Shown: positions 1 through 8,369, counted from the stretch's first letter. The stretch: DNA of 64,000 bases from Bog-532 sp963830385 (GCA_963830385.1 CAWHMD010000002.1:124001-188000); one strand, 5' to 3'. Made by a program: numbers and translations. Notes: generated by a model not told the origin, from the letters alone.

Positions 1-285
1 CAGGGCCTGGTCATCCCAGCCGAGCACCTCGGGGATCGGGACGGTCCCGGTCGCGGCCAGCCAGCGCAGGCCGCGACCCTCGGCCGCGAACGGGCCGTCC
101 GGTGTGCTGGCCGGCGTGCCGGCGGGGGTGGCGGTGACCTTGGCGAAGAGCTGGCGGCCGTCGGCCAGGGTGGCCCGGACGTGCCGGTAGCCGTGCTGGG
201 CGCCGGCCGTGCGCAGGTCCCGGACGGGGGCGCCGGCCAGGGCGCTGATCCGGTCGGCGACCGGGTCCGCGGGGCTCGGGGGCAC
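1..285 (-). CDS. Fructosamine kinase family protein (N-terminal part; runs off the window)
   Basis: The gene reads leftward from a GTG at 285 and is cut by the window edge, leaving 95 N-terminal residues. Visible are a glycine-containing nucleotide-loop region followed by a strand ending in a lysine (LFAKV), then FAAEGRGLRWLA and VPIPEVLGWDD. This is the N-lobe pattern of fructosamine-3-kinase/ketosamine-3-kinase proteins, where the lysine binds ATP. The family phosphorylates sugar adducts on protein amines and so helps deglycation. It starts about 5 nt after the stop of the upstream tyrosine phosphatase, so the two are probably co-transcribed, a pairing common in actinomycetes. The catalytic HGD loop lies outside the window, so assignment rests on the N-lobe only. 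Confidence 0.72.
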   Translation of the reverse strand, partial: MPPSPADPVADRISALAGAPVRDLRTAGAQHGYRHVRATLADGRQLFAKVTATPAGTPASTPDGPFAAEGRGLRWLAATGTVPIPEVLGWDDQAL

Positions 286-290
286 CCGGG

Positions 291-830
291 TCAGGCCGGG
301 GCGCGGCCGGCCAGGACCGCGAGCTGGCTGACCAGCTCCCGGGCGCCCGTCCTGATCAGCTCCAGCGACGCGCTGAAGTCGGCGGCGTCGCCGCCGTAAG
401 GATCGGGGATGTCCTGATCCGGCCCGAGGCCGCCGGCCGCACCGAACAGCCGCACCCGGCCGGCCGGGACCCCGGCCCGCCCGGCCATCCGGCGCAGGTC
501 GGCCAGGTTGCGGCGGTCCATGGCGAGGAACAGGTCGCGTTCCGGCAGCCAGGACACGTCGACCTGGCGGGCCCGGTGGGCGGAACCGTCGTAACCACGC
601 AGTTCGAGCTCGGCCCGGGCCCGGGAGTCCATCGGCTGGCCGATGTGCCAGTCCCCGGTCCCGGCGCTGTCCACGGTGACCGCGCCGGCCAGGCCGGCCG
701 CGTCCAGCTCGGACCGGAGCACGACCTCGGCCATCGGGGAACGGCAGATGTTGCCCAGGCACACCAGGCAGACGGTGTAGGCCGAGCCGGGCTGGCGGGG
801 CGGCGGCAGCGCCGCGGCGGGGACGGACAT
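291..830 (-). CDS. Low-molecular-weight protein-tyrosine phosphatase
   Basis: A 179-aa cytosolic phosphatase. The P-loop CX5R signature is clear near residue 23 (VCLVCLGNICRSP), containing the nucleophilic cysteine and phosphate-binding arginine. The general-acid aspartate sits in a late DPY motif (DIPDPYGG) near residue 143, as expected for the LMW-PTP fold. Length is slightly above the usual 150-165 aa because of a short Pro/Ala-rich N-terminal lead; a later start is possible but no better start is evident. It is the upstream gene of a two-gene unit with the fructosamine-kinase-like gene. In actinobacteria such enzymes dephosphorylate protein tyrosines; the substrate is not predictable here. 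Confidence 0.93.
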   Translation of the reverse strand: MSVPAAALPPPRQPGSAYTVCLVCLGNICRSPMAEVVLRSELDAAGLAGAVTVDSAGTGDWHIGQPMDSRARAELELRGYDGSAHRARQVDVSWLPERDLFLAMDRRNLADLRRMAGRAGVPAGRVRLFGAAGGLGPDQDIPDPYGGDAADFSASLELIRTGARELVSQLAVLAGRAPA

Positions 831-933
831 CCCTCAAGGATGCCCGATGCGCACGCCGCGGTCGTCGCGGGTAGCGGCCTCGCCCCCGGTGGAGGCGTGG
901 CCGGGGCCGGGGCCTGCCATTATCGGACCGGGC

Positions 934-2478
934 TCAGGGCTTGGCGGTGCGGGCCAGGGCGGGGACGAAGCGGGCGGCGTCGAGGGTGCCCCAGCCGCTG
1001 GCGAGGTCGTAGCCGGGGCCGGCGTTGTAGCCGGTGACGTCGCCGAACGTGTTGTTGCCGGTGGTGACGTCGACGATGCCGGTCTGGAAGGGGTCGCCCT
1101 TGACCCGGCTCTCGGCGCCCAGCGCGTACAGCGCGGCGTCGATGTTGCCGAGCGGGTGACCGGCCTTCTGGCTGGCCAGCGCGACCACGCCGGCGAACAG
1201 CGGGGTGGCCTCGCTGGTGCCACCGAGGATCTCCCAGCCCGCGCCAGCCGGCTCGAAGCTCTGGTAGATCCAGGCGCCCCCGCTGACCGCGGCCGACATC
1301 GAGATGTCGGGGGTGCCGCGATGACCCCGCACCAGGCTGGCCACGCCGGCCTGGAACGCGGGCCGCTTGAACACCGAGGACAGCCCGCCGCCGCCGGCGC
1401 CGTACTCGTCGTTCCACACCTGGTCGGGCTGGATCTTGTTGCCGTCCTGGGCCAGCAGCAGCTGGGTGCCGCCGACCGAGGTGACCAGCGGGTCCGACGA
1501 GGGCCAGGCCACCGCCCGGAACGGGTAGAGGCTGGCCCCGTCCGGCTCGTCGTTGGTGGCGCCGGTGTCCCCGGCGGCGGCGAGCACGGTGACACCGCGG
1601 GCGGCCGCGTCCGCGAACGCGTAGCGCAGGCTGTCCAGGCTGGCGAACGAGCCCTTGGCGAAGCCCGGGAAGGTGTCCTCGGTCGCGCCGAAGCTCTGGC
1701 TGATGACGTCGACGCCGCCCCGGTCGATCAGCGCCTTCTCGGCCGCCATCATCTGCGGGAACCCGGTGACGCCCTCGGTCTCGGCGACCGGCGTCTCCAC
1801 CAGGTCGATGGTGGCCTTGGGCGCGATCGCGTGCGCGTACTCGACGTCCAGGGTGGCCTCTTCGGCCCAGCCGTCCATGGTCGCACTGGACTTGTCGAAC
1901 GGCGGCAGCTTGCCCACCCGGAACACGTTCAGGGTGGGATCGGGCAGGCCCCACTGGCGGTCGAAGTAGGCCAGGTCGGACCGGATCGTCGGTGAGCCGA
2001 ACGAGTCGACGATCATGATCGTCTCACCCTTGCCGGTGATGTCCGCGGCGTACAGGGGGTTCAGGTCGTAGGCCGTCCGGTACTGCAGCGGGCTGTAGCA
2101 GCGGAGTTTGATCGTGGCCAGGCACTTGGCCGTGCTGAGCGGATTCGGTGATGTCAACTGGACCGCCCAGTCACCCGCGATCGAGGGGATCGGGGCGGCG
2201 GTGCCACCGGCCGCGGCCGCGAACGCGGCCGGGCCCGGAAGCGTCCGGTAGGTGAACGCGGGCGCCGCGGTGCCGGTGCGCGGGGCGCTGCTGGCGGCGG
2301 TCGCGGGGACGAGGGCGACGGTCAGGAGCAGCAACGACAGCGCACCGAGGAGGCTCGCCCGGCGGCGGCGCGGCGAGCGCCGGGGGCGGTCCGCGGCCGG
2401 CCGGTAAGGGGCAAGCCGGCGGCCAGGCCCCGGCGCCGGCGGACGGCGTGGGCCAAGCCCGCGGAGGCTCGGCAGCAT
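934..2478 (-). CDS. Secreted S53 family (sedolisin) serine-carboxyl peptidase
   Basis: About 514 aa. An Arg-rich n-region, a hydrophobic stretch (LLGALSLLLLTVALV) and an Ala-rich cleavage region form an export signal, so the enzyme is probably extracellular. The catalytic domain starts with the subtilase-like strand GETIMIVDSFGSP. The Glu/Asp pair lies in AEEATLDVEYAHAIAP, the oxyanion Asp region in AAAGDTGATND, and the nucleophile Ser in GGTSEATPLFAG. Members are acid-active endopeptidases or tripeptidyl peptidases. I chose the ATG at 2478 because GAGGAG sits 4 nt upstream; in-frame starts at 2490 and 2535 would only lengthen the N-terminal lead. No long pro-domain is visible between signal and catalytic domain, so the propeptide is short or lost. 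It stands alone, divergent from tRNA-Lys. Confidence 0.92.
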   Translation of the reverse strand: MLPSLRGLGPRRPPAPGPGRRLAPYRPAADRPRRSPRRRRASLLGALSLLLLTVALVPATAASSAPRTGTAAPAFTYRTLPGPAAFAAAAGGTAAPIPSIAGDWAVQLTSPNPLSTAKCLATIKLRCYSPLQYRTAYDLNPLYAADITGKGETIMIVDSFGSPTIRSDLAYFDRQWGLPDPTLNVFRVGKLPPFDKSSATMDGWAEEATLDVEYAHAIAPKATIDLVETPVAETEGVTGFPQMMAAEKALIDRGGVDVISQSFGATEDTFPGFAKGSFASLDSLRYAFADAAARGVTVLAAAGDTGATNDEPDGASLYPFRAVAWPSSDPLVTSVGGTQLLLAQDGNKIQPDQVWNDEYGAGGGGLSSVFKRPAFQAGVASLVRGHRGTPDISMSAAVSGGAWIYQSFEPAGAGWEILGGTSEATPLFAGVVALASQKAGHPLGNIDAALYALGAESRVKGDPFQTGIVDVTTGNNTFGDVTGYNAGPGYDLASGWGTLDAARFVPALARTAKP

Positions 2479-2889
2479 GGTGCTCCTCATCGGCACGGGG
2501 CGCCGACAGCCGGCGCACCACCGCTCACGTCTCATCCCAGCGCGGTTTCACCCAGACCGCAATGCTCGGATGGCGTGTCTTGACCTAAACTTTGCTGACC
2601 CTTAACTGAGAATGTTTGAAATTGTGCAATCTGTGGTGATTTACCGTGCCGGAGGCGGGCCGACCCGGACCCAGGTTAGCGGTGACGTGATCAGGCCACA
2701 GCACAGAGTGAGTAGCTGTGCGTTGTTGTCCGGGCGTGACGCTCCTTTTCATCCGGAAAAAGGGGATCAGCGTGTACGGCGAGCTGGGTAGCAGCGGGCG
2801 GGCATTCCCCGGGCGGCCGGATGCCCCGTGATTCCCGGACGGGATTCGCGGGACGGGCCGATCCTTGCTAACATCTGGCGAGCCAGCGC
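2479..2889. other. Intergenic region between the peptidase gene and tRNA-Lys
   Basis: About 410 bp without a supportable gene. It must hold the promoter of the leftward peptidase gene and that of the rightward tRNA. A hairpin-capable CCTTTT...AAAAGG inverted repeat lies at 2744-2763. The sequence around 2560-2650 is noticeably more AT-rich than its surroundings. TAACAT about 20 bp before the tRNA is a plausible -10 element. Nothing else stands out. Confidence 0.5.
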
Positions 2890-2962
2890 GCGCCGCTAGC
2901 TCAATTGGCAGAGCAGCAGACTCTTAATCTGCGGGTTCGGGGTTCGAGTCCCTGGCGGCGCA
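2890..2962 (+). tRNA. tRNA-Lys (anticodon CTT)
   Basis: A complete 73-nt cloverleaf can be drawn. The acceptor stem GCGCCGC/GCGGCGC is perfectly paired (2890-2896 with 2955-2961). The D-arm is GCTC/GAGC and the anticodon stem GCAGA/TCTGC encloses loop CTCTTAA with CTT at 2923-2925. The variable loop is 5 nt and the T-arm has loop TTCGAGT. The discriminator base is A2962, followed by CC. A strong hairpin terminator follows 8 nt later. I see no truncated att-like copy of the tRNA 3' end elsewhere, so there is no sign of integration here. Confidence 0.97.
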
Positions 2963-2970
2963 CCGATAGC

Positions 2971-2999
2971 GACCTGGAGCGTGGCGCTCCAGGTCATTT
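2971..2999. terminator. Intrinsic terminator after tRNA-Lys, probably bidirectional
   Basis: GACCTGGAGCG and CGCTCCAGGTC form an 11-bp perfect stem around a 3-nt loop (2971-2995), followed by ATTTTAT. It ends tRNA transcription rightward. It also lies immediately after the TAA stop (2999-3001) of the leftward dehydratase gene, so it can stop both convergent transcripts. Confidence 0.85.
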
Positions 3000-4189
3000 T
3001 ATGCGCCCGGCCACTGGCGGCGCCTTTCGATCTTCCGGTCATCCAGTTCGATCCCGAAACCGGGCCGCCGGGGCAGCTCGATGTGGCCGTCCACCGGGGC
3101 GGGTGGCGCGAGCTCGAAGTGATGCCGTCCCGGCATGATCCGCAGCAGGTATTCGGCCATCGGGCAGGTGGCGGGCGACTGGCTGGCCACGACGTGCAGG
3201 GCGGCGTGCAGCCCGTGCCCGTGCGGGATGACGGGCACCCCGAAGGTCTCGGCCAGCGCGCAGATGCGGACGAGCTCGGTCACGCCGCCACACCATTCGG
3301 GGTCGGTCTGCAGGACGGCGAGGGTCCCGTCGCGCAGGAACGGCAGGACGTCGGCACGGTCGTAGAGGTGCTCCCCCGCACCGAGCGGCACGCCGGCCCG
3401 GCGGTGCAGCTCGGCGAAGGCGGCGGGCTGGGAGGGCGGGAACGGCTCCTCCAGCCAGGCGGGGCCGAGCGGGGCGGCCGCCCGCGCCCACGAGGTGGCG
3501 TAGGCCAGGTCCCAGCCCATGAAGGCGTCGAACATGATGACGGCGCCGGGACCGGCCGCGTCCCGGACCCGTTCGGCCAGGTCCAGGTCGGCGCGGAGCC
3601 CAGCCGGGCCGTCGCCGGGGCCGTTGGCCATGAACCACTTCTGGCCGGCGAACCCGGCCCCGGCCAGCTGGCGGGCGGTCTCCTCGATGGTCCCCCGCTC
3701 CAGCGCGACGCCAAGGGTGCTCGCGTAGACCGGGATCCGCGGCCGGGCCGGGCCGCCGAGCAGCTGCCAGACCGGCGCGTCGTAGACGCGGCCGCGCAGG
3801 TCCCACAGGGCATTGTCGATCGCGCTGATCGCCAGCTTCAGATAGCCATGCCGCGCGTGGCGGTCGGACCGCTGGAGCTTGTCCCAGACGATGGATCCCG
3901 CCAGCGGATCGAGCCCGGCCAGGAACCCGGCCAGCCGGTCGACGATCGGCCAGGCCGCTTCCCGGTCGATCGGGCCGTAGAACCCCTCGGCGCCCTGGTC
4001 GGTCCCGATCCGCAGATACAGGGTCTCGATCTGCTCCGGCACCGGCCCGGCGGCCCGGGCCGGCGGTGGCCGGTGCTCGTCGTACCGGTGCAACGGCATG
4101 ACGTGCCGCTGCACCGGCCCCGGCGGGCTGGCCGGGGGCTCGCCCTGCACGGCCAGTACCTCGACCGCCGTTATCTTCAGCTGCCTCAT
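2999..4189 (-). CDS. Enolase-superfamily (mandelate racemase subgroup) sugar-acid dehydratase, L-rhamnonate dehydratase-like
   Basis: About 396 aa from ATG 4189 (MRQLKITAVEV, a typical first strand), with a GA-rich ribosome site upstream; the longer open frame to 4354 looks like untranslated lead. The N-terminal capping domain (about 1-130) is followed by a TIM barrel. Conserved elements resemble L-rhamnonate dehydratases: QKWF with the second-strand lysine and GPGDG after it, metal ligands in FDAFMGWD, WLEEPFPP and GAGEHLY, and the general-base region PHGHGLHAALH. The family dehydrates acid sugars to 2-keto-3-deoxy acids using Mg2+. No aldolase or transporter is adjacent, so the substrate is uncertain; another acid-sugar dehydratase specificity is equally possible. 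Confidence 0.85.
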   Translation of the reverse strand: MRQLKITAVEVLAVQGEPPASPPGPVQRHVMPLHRYDEHRPPPARAAGPVPEQIETLYLRIGTDQGAEGFYGPIDREAAWPIVDRLAGFLAGLDPLAGSIVWDKLQRSDRHARHGYLKLAISAIDNALWDLRGRVYDAPVWQLLGGPARPRIPVYASTLGVALERGTIEETARQLAGAGFAGQKWFMANGPGDGPAGLRADLDLAERVRDAAGPGAVIMFDAFMGWDLAYATSWARAAAPLGPAWLEEPFPPSQPAAFAELHRRAGVPLGAGEHLYDRADVLPFLRDGTLAVLQTDPEWCGGVTELVRICALAETFGVPVIPHGHGLHAALHVVASQSPATCPMAEYLLRIMPGRHHFELAPPAPVDGHIELPRRPGFGIELDDRKIERRRQWPGA

Positions 4190-4285
4190 GCGACCACCGC
4201 CTCGACCAGCATCGTCGCAGGCGCCCGGCCACCCGGGCCGGAATGTCGGTGGGGGTAGATAGCGTCTTGCCACGCAGGCTCCATT

Positions 4286-4303
4286 TACAACAAATTTGTT
4301 GTA
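4286..4303. promoter_or_regulatory. Perfect 18-bp palindrome, probable operator of the HigBA-type pair
   Basis: TACAACAAATTTGTTGTA is an exact palindrome, AT-rich in a GC-rich setting, ending 21 nt before the chosen toxin start. XRE-type antitoxins of this family bind such palindromes to autoregulate the operon; binding here is inferred. Confidence 0.75.
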
Positions 4304-4324
4304 GCCTCGATGAGGAAGAATGCT

Positions 4325-4690
4325 GTGGCTTACAAGCTGGTGGTGACCCGCCAAGTTCGGGACTGGCTACACGCGCTGCGGTCTGGGGACCGGGTAACGC
4401 GGCGGCTCGTCGCCGAAGCAATCGACCGGCTGCTGTACGACGGCCCGGCCCTGGGCCGTCCTTTAGTGGACCGGATCTCCGGATCCAGCCTGCACAACCT
4501 CAAGGAACTGCGACCAGGCTCCAGTGGCCTCACCGAGGTGCGGATCTTGTTCATCTTCGACCCCGCACGAAATGCGGTGCTGCTGATCGCGGGAGACAAG
4601 TCCGGCCGGTGGGAAGACTGGTACCGAGACGCGATCCCGGCCGCTGAGGCGGCGTACCAGGCCTACCTGAAGGGGAGGGATGAGCAATGA
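4325..4690 (+). CDS. Type II toxin, HigB/RelE superfamily (phage-derived Gp49-like)
   Basis: About 121 aa. VAYKLVVTRQVRDWLHALR, an internal DGPALGRPLVDRI, SLHNLKELRPGS and VRILFIFDPARNAVLLIAGDKSG match the Gp49-like branch of RelE/HigB ribosome-dependent mRNA interferases. I prefer the GTG at 4325 because GAGGAAG lies 6 nt upstream. The ATG at 4310 has no ribosome site and would place the start almost inside the operator. The toxin gene precedes its antitoxin, the HigBA order, and overlaps it by 4 nt (ATGA). Basic residues expected for mRNA cleavage are present, but activity is inferred from the family. Confidence 0.88.
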   Translation: MAYKLVVTRQVRDWLHALRSGDRVTRRLVAEAIDRLLYDGPALGRPLVDRISGSSLHNLKELRPGSSGLTEVRILFIFDPARNAVLLIAGDKSGRWEDWYRDAIPAAEAAYQAYLKGRDEQ

Positions 4691-5013
4691 GCGAAGACCC
4701 GGAGTTCTTTACCTATACGCGTGAAGAGTTCCTGGACGAGTTCGTCCACCCCGACGACCGCCCAGCGGTGGAGGAAGCCCGGCAGAGGCGGACGCTGCAG
4801 GTCCGGGCCGAGTACCTGACCGAGATGCGCAAGAAGGCCGGGCTGACCCAGGCCGAAGTCGCCGAGGCGATGGGCGTGTCCCAGCAGCGAGTCTCGGCCA
4901 TCGAGAGTGGCGCGGTGGCTGAGCTGGCCACCCTGGGTGATTACATCCATGCCCTCGGCGGAGAACTGAAGGTGATCGCCGACTTCGGGGACTCCTGGCG
5001 CAGGGTGGCCTGA
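4687..5013 (+). CDS. XRE-family antitoxin (HigA-like)
   Basis: A 108-aa protein with an acidic N-terminal segment (about 1-40, with HPDDRPAVEEARQRR) and a helix-turn-helix at about 45-80 (LTQAEVAEAMGVSQQRVSAIESG), then LATLGDYIHALGGELKVIADFGD. That tail is the typical end of Gp49-partner antitoxins. It neutralises the upstream toxin and probably represses the operon through the palindrome at 4286. Translation is coupled by the ATGA overlap. The pair looks intact and free-standing between a metabolic gene and an exporter. Confidence 0.9.
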   Translation: MSEDPEFFTYTREEFLDEFVHPDDRPAVEEARQRRTLQVRAEYLTEMRKKAGLTQAEVAEAMGVSQQRVSAIESGAVAELATLGDYIHALGGELKVIADFGDSWRRVA

Positions 5014-5105
5014 TGCCCGGCCATCCGGAATAAGGCGGCACGGGGCCTGCTTAGTAAGGTGTGTTTCGGGCCACGGTGCTCCGGCGTCTGGGGGAATAGC
5101 TCACT

Positions 5106-6641
5106 ATGTCCGCTGCCACACCGGTTACCGACGGCCAGCAGCCCGCGGTCAACGACCATCGCTGGCTCATCCTCGTCATCGTCGCGATCGCCCAGCTCAT
5201 GGTGGTGCTCGACGCCACCGTGGTGAACATCGCCCTGCCGTCGGCCCAGCACGCCCTGGGTTTCCCGAACGGTGACCGCCAGTGGGTGGTGACCGCCTAC
5301 GCCCTGGCGTTCGGCAGCCTGCTGCTGCTCGGCGGCCGGCTGGGCGACATGTTCAGCCGCAAGCGGGTCTTCATCACCGGCATGGTCGGTTTCGCCCTGT
5401 CCTCGGCGCTGGGCGGCGCCGCCCAGTCGTTCGAGATGCTGGTGACTGCCCGGGCGCTGCAGGGCCTGTTCGGCGCGATCCTCGCCCCGTCCGCTCTCGG
5501 GACGCTGGTCAGCACGTTCCGTGACCCGAAGGAGCGGGGCCGGGCGTTCGGCGTCTTCGGATCGGTGGCCGGTGGCGGCGGCGCCGTCGGCCTCATCCTC
5601 GGCGGGGTCCTCACCCAGTACGCCTCCTGGCGCTGGACGCTGTACGTCAACCTGTTCTTCGCCGCCATCGCGGTGGCGGGCGCGCTGGCCTACATGCAGA
5701 CCAACCGGCCGGACAGCCGCCCGCAGATGGACTGGGCGGGGACCGTCCTCGCCTCGGCCGGCCTGTTCCTCATCGTCTTCGGGTTCTCCCACGCCGAGAC
5801 GGCCAGCTGGTCCGCTGCCCTGACCATCGGCTCGCTCGTGGCCGGGGTGGTCCTGCTCGCCGCCTTCGTGTTCGCCGAAAGCCGGGTCAGCCATCCGCTG
5901 CTGCCGCTGCGGGTGGTCCTGGACCGCGCCCGGGGTGGCTCCTACCTCTCGGTCGGGCTGACCGGGATCGCCGTCTTCGGTGTCTTCCTGTTCCTCACCT
6001 ACTACCTGCAGCAGATCAAGGGCTACAGCCCGGTGACCAGCGGGCTGGCGTTCCTGCCGATGATCTTCTGCATCCTGCTCGCCTCGAACACCTCCAGCAT
6101 CGTGCTGCTGCCGCGGGTCGGGCCGCGGAACCTGATCGTGACCGGCATGGTGCTCGGCGGCGTATCGATGGGCTATCTGACCACGCTGACCGTGACCTCC
6201 AGCTACGCCACCCACATCGTGCCGCCGCTGGTGGCCATGGGCCTGGGCTTCGGGATGATCTTCTCCCCCGCCATCAACACGGCCACCGCCGGAGTCGCGC
6301 GTCAGGATTCGGGCGTGGCCTCGGCCCTGGTCAACACCATGCAGCAGGTCGGCGGCTCGATCGGGACCGCGGCCCTGAGCACGGTGGCGCTCACCACCAC
6401 CGCCACCTACCTGGCCACGCACCACGCGGGCCGGCTGGCCCCGGCGACGGCCGCGGTGCACGGCTACAGCGCGGCCTTCACGGTGTCGGCGATACTGTTC
6501 GGCGTCGGCGCGGTGGCCGCAGCCGTGCTGGTGCCGTCCCGGCGCCGCCTGGAGGAGCTACGGAACCCGCCCGAGGGGCTCGCCGTCCCGCCAGCGGTCA
6601 GCGCGGAACCGGCGGGTCGCCCAGGGTCACCTCGAGGCTGA
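5106..6641 (+). CDS. MFS drug/proton antiporter, DHA2 (EmrB/QacA) family, 14 TM
   Basis: A 511-aa integral membrane protein. After a short cytosolic lead come about 14 hydrophobic segments. Diagnostic motifs are LDATVVNIALPS in TM1, the motif-A loop LLLGGRLGDMFSRKRVF after TM2, and GSVAGGGGAVGLILGGVLTQ, the antiporter motif C region, in TM5. DHA2 members export hydrophobic or cationic compounds using the proton gradient. No TetR or MarR gene is directly adjacent, so inducer and substrate are unknown. Its last 44 bp overlap the convergent OsmC gene. The metabolite cluster starts immediately downstream, so a role in exporting its product is possible but unsupported beyond proximity. Confidence 0.9.
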   Translation: MSAATPVTDGQQPAVNDHRWLILVIVAIAQLMVVLDATVVNIALPSAQHALGFPNGDRQWVVTAYALAFGSLLLLGGRLGDMFSRKRVFITGMVGFALSSALGGAAQSFEMLVTARALQGLFGAILAPSALGTLVSTFRDPKERGRAFGVFGSVAGGGGAVGLILGGVLTQYASWRWTLYVNLFFAAIAVAGALAYMQTNRPDSRPQMDWAGTVLASAGLFLIVFGFSHAETASWSAALTIGSLVAGVVLLAAFVFAESRVSHPLLPLRVVLDRARGGSYLSVGLTGIAVFGVFLFLTYYLQQIKGYSPVTSGLAFLPMIFCILLASNTSSIVLLPRVGPRNLIVTGMVLGGVSMGYLTTLTVTSSYATHIVPPLVAMGLGFGMIFSPAINTATAGVARQDSGVASALVNTMQQVGGSIGTAALSTVALTTTATYLATHHAGRLAPATAAVHGYSAAFTVSAILFGVGAVAAAVLVPSRRRLEELRNPPEGLAVPPAVSAEPAGRPGSPRG

Positions 6642-7014
6642 CCCCGCCCGCCAGCGTGTTCGACACGTAGCAGACGCGGCTCGCGTCCCGCAGCAGCCCC
6701 GACTCCTCACCCGGGGGCAGGTCGCCCTGGACGAACAGCCGGATGTGGCTGAACTTGAGGCCGTCGTACGTGCCGTTGGCGGTGACCCGGACGTCGCCCA
6801 GCGGAAGGTTGCGGCGCTTGGCCGCCCAGCGCAGGGACAGCGTGTAACAGGAGGCCAGGCTGGCCAGCAGCAGTTCGGTCGGGGTGGGCCCGGTGTCCTT
6901 GCCGCCGTCCTCGGCCGGCTCATCGACGGTCAGCTCGTGGCCGCGGACGGTGACCCGCGCCTCGTAGCCGGCCACCGACACCGAGACGACGTCGGCAGAT
7001 CTTCCCCGGCCCAC
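6598..7014 (-). CDS. OsmC family protein
   Basis: A 138-aa protein starting at GTG 7014, supported by AGGAGG 5 nt upstream. The OsmC/Ohr fold is visible: GPTPTELLLASLASCYTLSLRWAAKRR carries the first conserved cysteine, and SRVCYVSNTLAGGVSLEVTLG the second. Members reduce organic peroxides or persulfides through the Cys pair, or act in thiol handling. It is the last gene of the leftward operon with the flavin disulfide oxidoreductase, MSMEG_0572-like and amidohydrolase genes, which suggests redox or thiol chemistry in that unit. Its 3' end overlaps the exporter gene. Confidence 0.88.
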   Translation of the reverse strand: MGRGRSADVVSVSVAGYEARVTVRGHELTVDEPAEDGGKDTGPTPTELLLASLASCYTLSLRWAAKRRNLPLGDVRVTANGTYDGLKFSHIRLFVQGDLPPGEESGLLRDASRVCYVSNTLAGGVSLEVTLGDPPVPR

Positions 7015-7044
7015 CCATGCCTCCTATCTCTGCGGATTGAGCGC

Positions 7045-7878
7045 TCAGCCGTAGAGGCGCTCGAAGTTGCCGTGGAAGATCAGCTCGGTGAGCTCCTTGT
7101 CGCCGAGTGCCTCCATCATCCGGTGGTACTCGCCCGCGAAGTCGCCCCACGGCTGGTCGGTGGCGAACAGGACCCGGTCGCCGCCGATGCCCCGGCGGTC
7201 GATCTCGGCCGCCAGCCAGTACGGAGCGAACCCGATCGACCAGGTCAGGTCCGTGTAGACCTGCTTGCCGGCCGTGATCCAGTCGAAGAAGCGGCCGCCG
7301 ATCAGCTTGATGTGGCCGCTCATCCCCCCGCCGAAGTGCACCAGGTGGATCTTGTTCTCGTCGCCGTAGCGGTCGACCAGCTGGCCGATCTCGTTGATGT
7401 CGGAGCTGCCGCCGGGCGAGGTGTGGATGTGCACGATCAGGTCGTGCTCGCGCGCAGTGGCGAAGATCTTGTCCAGCTGCCCGAGGACCGCCTCGTCCTG
7501 CACCGACCCGCCGAGCAGGAAGCTGATCTTCAGCGCCTTGACCCCGGGCTCCCCGGCCAGCTTCAGCGCCGCCTCGGTGAGCTCGGCGTCCTGCGGACGG
7601 GGCGAGGCCCAGATCGCGGCGCTGATCCGGTCGTTGTTCCCGGCCGCCTCCAGCACCAGCTCGTTCAGTTTGAACGAGTGCTCGGGCTGGGGCACCCCGT
7701 AGTTCGGGATGACCAGCGCCCGCTCGGTGCCCTCGGCGTCGAGGTCGGCGATCAGCTCACGGACGGTGGCCCGGGCCTTGGTATCCGGGTTGACCGGCGG
7801 CCCCCCGTAGAACGGGAAGGCCGGCAGCACGCCCAGGTGACGGTGGGCGTCGACGTGCCGGGATGGCGTCGTCGGCAT
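7045..7878 (-). CDS. Amidohydrolase family (amidohydrolase_2) metal-dependent hydrolase/decarboxylase
   Basis: About 277 aa. I start at ATG 7878 (MPTTPSRHVDAHRHLG), overlapping the upstream stop by one base; the open frame to 7920 would intrude on that gene. The metal site is visible as HVDAHRH at the N-terminus, LIVHIHTSPGG in the middle, HLVHFGG, and FATDQPWGDF with the late aspartate. This is a TIM-barrel hydrolase or decarboxylase of the ACMSD/amidohydrolase_2 type. Translational coupling to the MSMEG_0572-like gene implies a shared pathway, but the substrate is unknown. Confidence 0.86.
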   Translation of the reverse strand: MPTTPSRHVDAHRHLGVLPAFPFYGGPPVNPDTKARATVRELIADLDAEGTERALVIPNYGVPQPEHSFKLNELVLEAAGNNDRISAAIWASPRPQDAELTEAALKLAGEPGVKALKISFLLGGSVQDEAVLGQLDKIFATAREHDLIVHIHTSPGGSSDINEIGQLVDRYGDENKIHLVHFGGGMSGHIKLIGGRFFDWITAGKQVYTDLTWSIGFAPYWLAAEIDRRGIGGDRVLFATDQPWGDFAGEYHRMMEALGDKELTELIFHGNFERLYG

Positions 7879-8369
7879 CAGACGGTCCAGGTGTTGAGCT
7901 GGAAGTGGCCTTCCTTCCACGCGGTGAGCCCGGCGTCCAGCACGTCGAGGGGGTTGAAGGCCTTGACCCCGGGGATCAGGTCGTCCTCACGCATCCCGTA
8001 CAGCGCGCCCATCGCGAACCGGCACGCGTAGATGCTGGCGCCCTCCTTGAGCAGGACGTTGATCTGGCGGTTGACCGCGAGGTTGCCGGGGAAGCCCTCG
8101 GCCCCGACCGACGGGAAGCCGCGGGTGTTGGAGGCGAGCAGCACGGCCGGGCCGTACAGCACGATCGTGAGCTCGAAGCCCTTGCGCTGCAGCCGGGTCG
8201 AGGTCATCAGGTTGACCAGCGAGACCGAGCCCTCGAACGGCACCGAGTGGATGAAGACGGTCGCCTTCTGGCCCGGCTCGGCCTGGATGTCGGGGAAGAC
8301 CTTCTCGCTGGTGTCGTACAGTACGTCGCCCTCTTGCGCTGGCGCGATGGTGTTCGTCTTGGTGGACAT
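7878..8369 (-). CDS. MSMEG_0572/Sll0783 family nitrogen-starvation response protein
   Basis: A 163-aa protein from ATG 8369, with AGGAG 4 nt upstream. The whole length matches what I know of the MSMEG_0572/Sll0783 family: GDVLYDTSEKVFPDI, PFEGSVSLVNLMTSTRL, RKGFELTIVLYGP, the RGFPSVGAEGFPG block, IYACRFAMGALYG and a C-terminal NPLDVLD...NTWTV. The fold is DsrE-like, with a conserved cysteine in YACRF. The family marks the Nit1C cluster and is induced by nitrogen starvation in cyanobacteria; its biochemical activity is unknown to me. The other Nit1C-type genes lie 2-10 kb to the right rather than adjacent, so the set is split over several transcription units. Confidence 0.88.
   Translation of the reverse strand: MSTKTNTIAPAQEGDVLYDTSEKVFPDIQAEPGQKATVFIHSVPFEGSVSLVNLMTSTRLQRKGFELTIVLYGPAVLLASNTRGFPSVGAEGFPGNLAVNRQINVLLKEGASIYACRFAMGALYGMREDDLIPGVKAFNPLDVLDAGLTAWKEGHFQLNTWTV

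Noticed and set aside
2890..3000. tRNA-Lys as an integration site of a genomic island
   Set aside because: No integrase, no duplicated tRNA 3' end and no change in base composition nearby.
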